Both the position numbers and the translations under genes were made by a program. From NCBI GenBank assembly GCA_963776935.1, contig CAVZOP010000006.1, forward strand, positions 248,001-312,000: a stretch of 64,000 bases of DNA, given 5' to 3'. Below the pieces are notes generated by a model that was given only the letters and a program-made list of their open reading frames with translations, had not been told where the DNA came from and ran no database searches. Shown here in pieces: positions 46,584 to 53,931 of the stretch. The stretch's first letter is position 1. Each line of letters starts with the position of its first letter. The stretch comes from JALOLG01 sp963776935. Lineage in GTDB: Bacteria > Actinomycetota > Acidimicrobiia > Acidimicrobiales > Ilumatobacteraceae.

Positions 46584-48305
46584 TCAGAACACCTGGTTCG
46601 CGCCGGGTTTGCCGGCACCGACTTCCCACGTGCTGGCCGGCTCGACAGGGGACGCCTCGTCGAACTGATCGGTCACGGCGCGGTACGTGGCGAGCAGCCG
46701 GTCGGGCGTGACCTCGCAGACGGTGTAGCCGCGGCGGGAATCGAACCACTTGATCTGAGTGTTGGCGCTGAGGGCGGCATTGACGAGCGACTCCACCGCG
46801 GCGTCGTCATCGAAGAACGACGACGAGATGCTCGATGCCATGAACTCGGTTCCGACCACCGGCAGCAAGGGATCGAACGGATCGACGCGCAGGTCGGCCA
46901 CCACCGCGGCATGGAAGTCGCCGGTCAGTACGACCAGGTTGTCGGCCGCGGCCCCGACGGCGTCGAGCAGCACCCGGCGCTCGCCGTCGTAGCCATCCCA
47001 CGTGTCGACCACCACGACCGGCGGGTCGGCACCGACCACGGCGTTACCGCCGAACATGAACACCTGTTGGGCGATCACGTCCCAGATCGCGCTCGACGTC
47101 GCGACCCCGTCGAGCAGCCACTCGCGCTGCTCCGCCCCGAGCATCGTCTGGTCGGCCGATGCTGCCAACACGTCGTTACGCACCTGTACCGCGTCACCGA
47201 GCGCCTCGACGAACGGCGCCTCGCGCTGCTGGTCGGCTCGGTACTGGCGGGTATCGAGCACGTGGAAGCGGATCAGGTCGCCATGGGCGAACGAGCGGTA
47301 GATGTCGAAGTCGGGTCCGCTCGGTGGCCCGAGGCGCACCGGCATGTGCTCGTACCACGCCTGGTACCCGGCCGCGCGGCGGGCGAGGAACGCATCGGCA
47401 GTGACGTCGAGGTCGCTGCTCGCTCCTGCGTAGTCGTTGTCCACCTCGTGGTCGTCCCACGTGACGACCCACGGCACGAGGGCGTGGGCGGCCTGCAACA
47501 GTGGGTCGCCCTTGTAGAGCGCGTATCGCTCGCGGTACTGCTCGACGGTCTCGCATTCGAAGTCCTGTCCGGTCGTCCGCGCCCGCGGGTCCGAGTAGCC
47601 ACCGCTGGGGTTCTCGTAGATGTAATCGCCGAGGAACACAAACGCGTCGAGGTCGCCTTGCTCCACGAGGTCGCGGTAGGCGGCGTAGTAGCCGTGTTCC
47701 CAGTTCTGGCACGACGAGAACGCAAACCGGAAACGATCGGGTGTGGTGCCGGGCGCGGCGAACGTGCGGGTGCGAGCAGCCGATGTCGTGAACCCACCCA
47801 CGCTGAACCGGTAGTGGTACTCGGTGTCCGGTTCCAGCCCGGTGGCGTCGGCGTGGACCGAGTGACCGAGCGCGGCGGCGGCGACAGCTGAGCCGGCGGC
47901 GACGACATCGGAGAACTCGGCGTCCGTCGCGACTTCCCAGTCGACGTCGACGTCGGTGTCGGGGAGCGGCTCGGTGGGAAGCAGGCGGGTCCACAAGATC
48001 ACGGCGTCGGGGAGCGGGTCGCCAGACGCCACGCCGAGCGTGAACGGATCGGACGTGACGACCGAGACGGTCGTGGTCGTGGCTGCATCGGTCGACGGTG
48101 GAGCCGACGGCGACGACGGCGACGGCGACGGCGGTGACGTGGTCGTCGTGGCGTCGGTGCTCTCGGTCGGCGCAGGCGACGATGCCGTCGTGGCCTCGTC
48201 GCCGTCGCTGCCATCGCCGCCACCGTCGCTGCACGCCGCGAGCGCGGCTGCGATCGTGCCCGCCAGGAACCCACGTCGCGACAGCCTTCCTGCGCCCTCG
48301 TCCAC
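46584..48305 (-). CDS. phoD: PhoD-like alkaline phosphatase/phosphodiesterase, Tat-exported lipoprotein
   Basis: A 573-aa exported metallophosphatase. N-terminus shows the Tat motif SRRGFLAG followed by a hydrophobic stretch and a lipobox (LAAC, Cys near 25), so it is likely a Tat lipoprotein. A ~50-residue Ser/Thr/Pro/Asp spacer tethers the Fn3-like N domain (DPFTLGVASGDPLPDAVILWTR) and the catalytic domain: FAFSSCQNWEHGY, FVFLGDYIYE, VTWDDHEVDNDY and LTGDFHAAVVAD. All core metal ligands for PhoD (Asp, Tyr/Asn, Asp/Asp/His, His) are visible. GGAGG precedes GTG 48305. Role: phosphate scavenging at the cell surface. Confidence 0.93.
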   Translation of the reverse strand: MDEGAGRLSRRGFLAGTIAAALAACSDGGGDGSDGDEATTASSPAPTESTDATTTTSPPSPSPSSPSAPPSTDAATTTTVSVVTSDPFTLGVASGDPLPDAVILWTRLLPTEPLPDTDVDVDWEVATDAEFSDVVAAGSAVAAAALGHSVHADATGLEPDTEYHYRFSVGGFTTSAARTRTFAAPGTTPDRFRFAFSSCQNWEHGYYAAYRDLVEQGDLDAFVFLGDYIYENPSGGYSDPRARTTGQDFECETVEQYRERYALYKGDPLLQAAHALVPWVVTWDDHEVDNDYAGASSDLDVTADAFLARRAAGYQAWYEHMPVRLGPPSGPDFDIYRSFAHGDLIRFHVLDTRQYRADQQREAPFVEALGDAVQVRNDVLAASADQTMLGAEQREWLLDGVATSSAIWDVIAQQVFMFGGNAVVGADPPVVVVDTWDGYDGERRVLLDAVGAAADNLVVLTGDFHAAVVADLRVDPFDPLLPVVGTEFMASSISSSFFDDDAAVESLVNAALSANTQIKWFDSRRGYTVCEVTPDRLLATYRAVTDQFDEASPVEPASTWEVGAGKPGANQVF

Positions 48306-48445
48306 CCTCGACCTCCGGATCCTCGCGGCAGCACAATCGCGGTTGGCGATCGCCGGTGCGAACAGCAGGGTAGAGGACCGGACCGATCGTGGGCATCGTG
48401 GCCCGGCATCGATCGGTCGTCACCGACCGAGCGGCGTAACACCGA

Positions 48446-48477
48446 AGCCGCGCCGGGCGCGATCGCCCGGCGCGGCT
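48446..48477 (-). terminator. Perfect 14-bp hairpin downstream of the lysozyme-fold fragment
   Basis: AGCCGCGCCGGGCG pairs perfectly with CGCCCGGCGCGGCT around a 4-nt CGAT loop. It stands 9 nt beyond the stop of the minus-strand fragment that ends at 48486 and upstream of phoD. Very high GC, no T-tract. Confidence 0.6.
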
Positions 48478-48485
48478 CCGAACTC

Positions 48486-49041
48486 TCAGCCGTTGATGAA
48501 GGCGGAGGTCAACCAGGTCTTGTTGTTGTAGTGCCAGCGCACGCTGTCACCGGTCTGGTTGAGGTACGAGTCGGTGTTGACGTACCAGCGTCCGCTGAAC
48601 CACACGCCGACGCAGCCCCAGACGTCGCCCGCCGCGTAGGTGCCGTTGTGCTCGACCGTGTTCAACCAGGTGTAGACGCCCTCGTAACAGGCTCGCCACG
48701 AGGCGTACGTGTAGTCGAGGTTGTACGCGGACGACGTCCGGGCGTTGAGCGAGTACTGGAACGCTGACGGGTGGGCCGTGTTGCGCACCTGGCCGAGACC
48801 GAACGATTCGGCGTTGTCGCCGATGCCCGACTGGTACCAGTACGACTCCTTGATGATCTGGGCGCGCACGATGTCCTCGTCGATACCCCACTTGCAGGCG
48901 GCCCACTGGATGATCTGGTCGGTCGTGCCGGCAAAGTCACCGTCGACCCGGTTGAAGCTCGGCCAGTCGTCGCGGGTGTTGGCATTGGCGCGGCTGCCGC
49001 GGTTGTTGTTGGCGGCTGCGTTCTCGGAACGGATCTCGAGG
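48486..49041 (-). pseudogene. 5'-truncated secreted lysozyme-fold (SLT-like) protein
   Basis: A ~185-residue reading frame encodes ENAAANNNRGSRANAN, DDWPSFNRVDGDFAGTTDQI, GIDEDIVRAQIIKESYWYQS, NAESFGLGQVRN and WGCVGVWFSGRWY. The KES and following ESFGLGQV have the spacing of lytic transglycosylase/lysozyme-like enzymes, with the Glu as candidate catalytic residue. There is no start codon before an internal GTG at 48869 and no signal peptide; upstream the frame runs into the leaderless start of the divergent gene at 49072. The recognised part therefore begins without its exporter leader. It is probably a truncated gene, though a frame error upstream cannot be excluded. Confidence 0.6.
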
Positions 49042-49071
49042 CGGCCGCCACGGACCCGGTACCGTCGTGTC

Positions 49072-50706
49072 GTGACCGACTCCGTGGGCGATGCGGTGGC
49101 CTTTCCCGACCTCGACGACGAGCAGATGGCGGTCGTTCTGGAGCTTGGCGAGCGCCGCCAGGTCCGTGTCGGCGAGGTGCTGTTCTCACCCGCCGACGAC
49201 CACTACGACTGGATCGTGATCCTGAGCGGTGCCGTCGAGGTGCTCGGCCCGCACGGCCAGTTGATCACCCGTCACGGGGCTCGGCGCTTCCTGGGCGAGG
49301 TCAACCTCGTCACCCGGCAGCGCCCGTACCTGTCGACGAGGGTCGCCGAGTCGGGCGAGGTCGTGGTCGTGCCGGCCGAAGTGTTCCGGGCGCGGGTGCT
49401 CACCGATCCGCGGCTCAGCGACACCGTGTTGGAGGCGTTCCTCGCCCGTAGGGCGGCGCTGATGTCGAGCGCCGCCGACACCTTGAAGATCATCGGGTCC
49501 GAGTACACGCCGGCGTCGATGGCGCTGCGTGAGTACGCCGCCCGCAACCGACTGCCGCACCACTGGATCGACGCCGACACCGAGGCCGACGTGACTGCGT
49601 TGCTCGAAAGCCTCGGTGTGACGGCGACCGATCTGCCGATCGTGATCACCCAGCGGGGGCTGCTCAAGCGGGCGACGCCGGGCGAGTTGGCGTTCCAGCT
49701 CGGTATGACCGTCGACGCCCTTCCCGAGCGTTGCTACGACGTGGTCGTGGTCGGTGCCGGTCCGGCCGGGCTGGCCGCATCCGTGTACGCCGCATCCGAG
49801 GGGTTGAAGACGTTGGCGGTCGATGCCGTGTCGGTGGGTGGCCAGGCCGCGACGAGCTCCCGGATCGAGAACTACTTCGGGTTCCCGGTCGGCATCGCCG
49901 GGCAGGATCTGACGTCGCGGGCGTCCATCCAGGCCCAGAAGTTCGGGGCAGTCATCACCACACCCTGTGCCGTCACGTCGCTCGAGGACGTCGCCGGTCA
50001 CATCGTCGCCACCCTGTCCGACGGCATCCAGGTCGGCGGCCGCGCTCTCGTCGCCGCGACGGGCGCCCACTACCGCAAGCTCCCCGTCGAACGGCTCGAG
50101 GACTACGAGATGGCCGGCGTCTACTACGCCGCGACCGAGCTCGAAGCGCGACGGTGTGTCGATGTGCCGACCGTCGTCGTCGGGGGCGGCAACTCCGCCG
50201 GCCAGGCGGCCATGTTCCTCGCCGAGAAGAGTGCGTCGGTGTGCATCGTCGTGCGCCGGCCGCTCGCGGCGACGATGTCGAAGTACCTCGTCGACCGCAT
50301 CGAATCGCATCCACGCGTGAAGGTCCACGTCGGCACGACCATCACCGCGCTCCACGGTGAGCCGACCCTGCAGCGCGTCACCGTGAGCGGTCCCGACGCA
50401 CAGCTCGAAGTCGACTGCACGGCCTTGTTCTCGTTCATCGGAGCAGAGCCCAACAGTTCGTGGCTCGACGGTGTCGCCGTCGACGAGCACGGCTTCGTGC
50501 TGACCGACCGCTCGCTCGACGAGTCGGCGCTCGGCGCAGAGTGGTCGGCGATGGGGCGTCGTCCCTTGCCGTACGAGACGAGTTGGCCCGGCCTGTTCGC
50601 CGTCGGAGACCTCAGGTCTGGTTCGACCAAGCGCGTCGCCGCCGCAGTCGGCGAGGGCTCGGCAGCGATCCGCTCGGTGCACGAGCACCTCACACCTGTG
50701 GGCTGA
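49072..50706 (+). CDS. Cyclic-nucleotide-binding-domain/thioredoxin reductase-like flavoprotein fusion
   Basis: A 544-aa protein. Residues ~1-130 form a cNMP-binding (CAP_ED) domain (GEVLFSPADDHYDWIVILSGAVEV, RRFLGEVNLVTRQ). Residues ~135-220 are thioredoxin/glutaredoxin-like (IIGSEYTPASMALREYAARN, LPIVITQRGLL). From ~223 on is a TrxR-like FAD/NAD(P)H domain pair (VVVVGAGPAGLAASVYAASEG, GGQAATSSRIENYFGFP, TVVVGGGNSAGQAAMFLAE). The redox CxxC of thioredoxin reductase is absent: its place is taken by YYAATELEARR. GTG 49072 has TACCGT exactly six bases upstream and no Shine-Dalgarno, so it is leaderless. Electron acceptor unknown. Confidence 0.9.
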   Translation: MTDSVGDAVAFPDLDDEQMAVVLELGERRQVRVGEVLFSPADDHYDWIVILSGAVEVLGPHGQLITRHGARRFLGEVNLVTRQRPYLSTRVAESGEVVVVPAEVFRARVLTDPRLSDTVLEAFLARRAALMSSAADTLKIIGSEYTPASMALREYAARNRLPHHWIDADTEADVTALLESLGVTATDLPIVITQRGLLKRATPGELAFQLGMTVDALPERCYDVVVVGAGPAGLAASVYAASEGLKTLAVDAVSVGGQAATSSRIENYFGFPVGIAGQDLTSRASIQAQKFGAVITTPCAVTSLEDVAGHIVATLSDGIQVGGRALVAATGAHYRKLPVERLEDYEMAGVYYAATELEARRCVDVPTVVVGGGNSAGQAAMFLAEKSASVCIVVRRPLAATMSKYLVDRIESHPRVKVHVGTTITALHGEPTLQRVTVSGPDAQLEVDCTALFSFIGAEPNSSWLDGVAVDEHGFVLTDRSLDESALGAEWSAMGRRPLPYETSWPGLFAVGDLRSGSTKRVAAAVGEGSAAIRSVHEHLTPVG

Positions 50707-50710
50707 CGGG

Positions 50711-51946
50711 TCACATCAGGACGTTGCGTTCGAGCCAGGCGTTGCGAAACGCACCCCGCGGGTCGTAGCGGTCGACGAGATCCACGAAATCGGCGTGGCG
50801 CGGATATCGCTGAGCAACCGTTGCGCCGTCGACATCGAAGATCTTTCCCCAATGTGGGCGGGGTTGGAACGATCCGAGAGCAGATTCGAGGCGACGCACG
50901 AGTCGCGTGACCTCGTCGGCGTGCGGTCGCCAGGTGAAGTGGAACGCGACCGTGTCACGTTCGTACTGCGGGCTCATCCAGCACGGGTCGGCGGCGACCG
51001 TGCGGATCTCGCTGACGAGCAGATGCGGCGTCATGTCGTGGGCGAACCCGCGCACGATGGCGATGGCGTCGAGCGCCGACCGCCGCGGGAGCAGAAGCTC
51101 CGACTGCACCTCGTCGCCGCGGCTTGGCGTGAAGCCCATCTTGAAATGAGGCAGCCGGTCCGACCAGAGCCCCGGCACACCGAGTTGTGGTGTGCAGTTC
51201 TCGGCCGACACACCCGCGATCGGATGGAGGTCGACGGTTGCCGGCCGGGCGCCGAAGCACCTTGCGCCGAGATCGGAGGGGAGGCGTCGCTTGATCCACA
51301 CCTGGTCGACCTGTGAGCCCCACGTCGTGAACAGGCTCACGCTGTAGCCGCCACCGGTGATCTCGTCGAAACGAGCTGCCAGCTCGTCCCACGCGAGCCC
51401 TTCGCAGACGTGCTGGGCGATCTGGTACTCCGGCTCGACATCCAGACGAACGCGGAGGACGACACCCAGCGCCCCGAGCGCGACGACGGCTCCATCGAAG
51501 TCCGTGTCGCCGCGTTGCAGCTGCACGATCTCGCCGTCGGAGCGGAGGATGTCGATGGCACTCACCGCAGTGGCGAGGTTGCCGAGGCGGTCGCCGGAGC
51601 CGTGCGTGCCGGTGGCGATCGCGCCGCCGACGGAGATGTGCGGAAGCGACGCGAGGTTGTGGAGGGCCAGCCCACGCGCGTGCAGCATCGGGGCGAGTCG
51701 GCCATATGTCATCGCCGGATTCAGCTCGACCGTGCCCGCGGCGGAGTCGATCACCACGTCGTCGGGAAGTGCCTCGAGGCTGATCAGCCGTTCGGCGTCG
51801 GCGATGTCGTTGAACGAGTGGCGGGTGCCCAAGACATGGATGCGATTCGACCGCGCGACGGCGTCGCGCAACTCGTCCACCGAGGTGGGCCGATCGACGG
51901 TCGCGCAGCGGTACTCGACGTTGCCGGCCCAGTTACCTTCGACCAC
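50711..51946 (-). CDS. FAD-linked alditol/sugar oxidase (ALO family)
   Basis: A 411-aa flavoprotein of the vanillyl-alcohol-oxidase/ALO group. GTG 51946 with GAGGA seven bases upstream gives the usual N-terminus (NWAGNVEYRCATVDRPTS). The covalent-FAD His is in GTRHSF; the PCMH-type FAD domain continues in LPHISVGGAIATGTHGSG; the ALO C-terminal domain has FHFTWRPHADEV, RPHWGK and a final RNAWLERNVL. Closest in layout to alditol (xylitol/sorbitol) oxidases that make H2O2. It is the third gene of an ArsR-MFS-oxidase unit on the minus strand (28 nt after the MFS gene). Confidence 0.9.
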   Translation of the reverse strand: MVEGNWAGNVEYRCATVDRPTSVDELRDAVARSNRIHVLGTRHSFNDIADAERLISLEALPDDVVIDSAAGTVELNPAMTYGRLAPMLHARGLALHNLASLPHISVGGAIATGTHGSGDRLGNLATAVSAIDILRSDGEIVQLQRGDTDFDGAVVALGALGVVLRVRLDVEPEYQIAQHVCEGLAWDELAARFDEITGGGYSVSLFTTWGSQVDQVWIKRRLPSDLGARCFGARPATVDLHPIAGVSAENCTPQLGVPGLWSDRLPHFKMGFTPSRGDEVQSELLLPRRSALDAIAIVRGFAHDMTPHLLVSEIRTVAADPCWMSPQYERDTVAFHFTWRPHADEVTRLVRRLESALGSFQPRPHWGKIFDVDGATVAQRYPRHADFVDLVDRYDPRGAFRNAWLERNVLM

Positions 51947-51974
51947 GCCGCGATCCTCGCACTGGATGCTGCGG

Positions 51975-53237
51975 TCAGTGGTGGTTCGCAAGCTCCGGTG
52001 TCGATGGCTCGACGGCCGCCGGCGTCCGGATCGCGAGCGGTGCGGCGGCGAGAACGATGGCGCCGCCGGCCAGCAGCAGTCCGAGGCTCATCGACGAGTG
52101 GGTGACGACGAACGGGAAGGCAAGACTGCCGGCCAATGCACCCGCCATCGCGGCGAGCGAGAGCAGCGAGAGAAGTGTGGCCCTGGTCGTTGCGTCGGCG
52201 TGGTCGTGGAGCAGGTTGCGGAGGACCGGTCCTGCCGGGCTGCTGAGAACCTCGAGCCCGATGACTGCGAGCAGGGCCGCGGCGGTCGCCGGGATCGAGG
52301 CTCCCATCGCCACCAGTCCCGCGGCGGCAGTCGACACGGCCGCTGCCGCGAACGGCGTCGGCAGGCGCCGGGCCAGGGGAACGCTCGCGGGTGCTGCGAG
52401 CGCGCCGAGGGCGAACGCGACGACGAACGACACGGCGTAGATCGTCGCCGCCGACGATCCGGATCCGGTGAGCGTTGCGAGTCGGAGCGGGATCAGGATC
52501 TCGAACGCCGCCATTCCGGCACCGACGAGTCCGAAGCGGATCAGGATTCGTCGCACCGTCGAGTCGGTCGTGGCGATCCGGGCGGCCGCTCGGATCGAGC
52601 CCGCGGGACGCAGCGATGCGTGGCCTCGCGCGTGCGGTTCGTCGATGTAGGCGTTCACGCAGACCAGTTCGATCGCCGCGAGTGCAGCCGCGACGAGTAC
52701 CGGGATCGAGAATCGCAATACGAGCGCGTCACCCTCGGCGGGCAGCCCGCGGCCGGCATACGGAAGAACGCTTCCGACCACGGTTCCGATCGCCAGCGCC
52801 AGTCCCTGGGCGCGTGCGCCGGCCGCCAGATCGGTGGTCAGGTCGAGGCCCGGCTCGGCCGTCCGCATGTGGTCGACGAACCACGCGTCGAGCGGTCCAC
52901 TGGCGAGCGCGCGACCGACGGCCAGGATGCTCGCCGACGCGGCCAGCATGAACACGTCCGTCGACATCGACAGCCCGATGAATCCGATCATCGTCGTCGC
53001 GCTCGCCGTGAGCAGGGTGGGGCGGCGCCCCCACGTGTCGGCCAGGCCACCGGTCGGAACCTCCAGCACTGCGGCGACGCCCGTGTACACGGCGAAGATC
53101 ACACCGATCTGAGACACGGAGAGAGCGCGTGCCTTCAGCAACACCACGAAGACGGGAACGAGCATCCCGCTCGACAGCCATCGCAGCGCAGTGAGGGTGA
53201 CGAACCGCCGGCGCAGCGTCGACCGGGCATCGATCAC
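51975..53237 (-). CDS. Major facilitator superfamily transporter
   Basis: A 420-aa membrane protein with about twelve hydrophobic segments. GTG 53237 lies in the stop of the ArsR-like gene (GTGA overlap), giving TLRRRFVTLTALRWLSSGML as the N-terminus. The MFS motif A-like loop GGLADTWGRRPTLL is present after helix 2. Substrate unknown; its coupling with an ArsR-like repressor suggests an inducible efflux pump, while the downstream alditol oxidase leaves sugar-alcohol uptake open. Confidence 0.9.
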   Translation of the reverse strand: MIDARSTLRRRFVTLTALRWLSSGMLVPVFVVLLKARALSVSQIGVIFAVYTGVAAVLEVPTGGLADTWGRRPTLLTASATTMIGFIGLSMSTDVFMLAASASILAVGRALASGPLDAWFVDHMRTAEPGLDLTTDLAAGARAQGLALAIGTVVGSVLPYAGRGLPAEGDALVLRFSIPVLVAAALAAIELVCVNAYIDEPHARGHASLRPAGSIRAAARIATTDSTVRRILIRFGLVGAGMAAFEILIPLRLATLTGSGSSAATIYAVSFVVAFALGALAAPASVPLARRLPTPFAAAAVSTAAAGLVAMGASIPATAAALLAVIGLEVLSSPAGPVLRNLLHDHADATTRATLLSLLSLAAMAGALAGSLAFPFVVTHSSMSLGLLLAGGAIVLAAAPLAIRTPAAVEPSTPELANHH

Positions 53238-53797
53238 GACGGATCGTCCACCGGTACCGCCCCGAAGTACACGACGACGATCTCGTCGTCGTCGCCAGGA
53301 CCGACCGCTGTCTGTTCGTAGCGGTCGATCACCGCTTGCACCTCGGCGGTCAGGTCGGCCAGCTGAGAGACCGACAACCGGACCGCCGAATGACTGGTCG
53401 ACACCGCACCCAGCCATCCACGCCAGCGGTCGGGCTCGGCGATGAACGCACGGAGCGCGTTCGTCCACCGGCGGAGCTCCAGACCCACCAGCTCACCGAG
53501 CGCCGCCCAGCCGGCCGGATCGTCGACGAAGTCGCCACCCCGGACGCGTTGCGCGTCCGACGTGACCACCCAATGTCGTTCGCGGCCGGATCCTGCGTCC
53601 GCCGCGTCCTCGACGAATCCGAACCGTTCGAGCTGGCGGAGGTGGTAGCTCGTCGAGCCCGACGACTCGCCCGTACGCCGGGCGAGGTCGCTGGCGGTCA
53701 GCGGTCCGTCGAGTCGGAGCATCGTCAACAGCCGCAACCGCAGCGGGTGGGTGAAGGCCTGGAGCGACGCCAGGTCGGTGATCTCGCGCTCACGCAT
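53234..53797 (-). CDS. ArsR-type winged-helix regulator
   Basis: A 187-aa regulator. ATG 53797 gives an N-terminal winged helix (LQAFTHPLRLRLLTMLRLDG, TASDLARRTGESSGSTSYHLRQLERFGF) of the HTH_20/ArsR-like subgroup; the C-terminal ~100 residues are helical with no metal-binding Cys pattern. No ribosome-binding site is visible, but TACTCT (53804-53809) is six bases upstream, so the transcript is likely leaderless. A 12-bp palindrome sits directly upstream of that -10 box. It probably represses its own MFS/oxidase operon. Confidence 0.88.
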   Translation of the reverse strand: MREREITDLASLQAFTHPLRLRLLTMLRLDGPLTASDLARRTGESSGSTSYHLRQLERFGFVEDAADAGSGRERHWVVTSDAQRVRGGDFVDDPAGWAALGELVGLELRRWTNALRAFIAEPDRWRGWLGAVSTSHSAVRLSVSQLADLTAEVQAVIDRYEQTAVGPGDDDEIVVVYFGAVPVDDPS

Positions 53798-53803
53798 CAG
53801 TGC

Positions 53804-53822
53804 AGAGTATTCTTTGCAAAGA
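53804..53822 (-). promoter_or_regulatory. ArsR-type operator and leaderless -10 box
   Basis: On the minus strand TCTTTGCAAAGA (53811-53822) is a perfect 12-bp palindrome, immediately upstream of TACTCT (53804-53809), which lies six bases before the ArsR-like start codon. A repressor bound here would block the promoter. Confidence 0.6.
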
Positions 53823-53850
53823 GATCTCGGCAAGGCTTCACGGGTTGGAT

Positions 53851-53868
53851 TATTTCGAGCTTGAAATA
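53851..53868 (+). promoter_or_regulatory. MarR-type operator candidate upstream of the aminobenzoyl-CoA operon
   Basis: TATTTCGAGCTTGAAATA is an 18-bp near-perfect palindrome (16 of 18 positions symmetric) in AT-rich DNA, about 65 bp before the first gene of the aromatic-acid operon, whose third gene is a MarR regulator. MarR proteins that sense aromatic acyl-CoAs often bind such TTTC-rich palindromes (general family knowledge). Confidence 0.55.
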
Positions 53869-53931
53869 CTTTTCCGGCGATGGCACACTGGAACGGCGCT
53901 GTTCGACCGAGGGGCGCGGGAAAGCGGTGCG

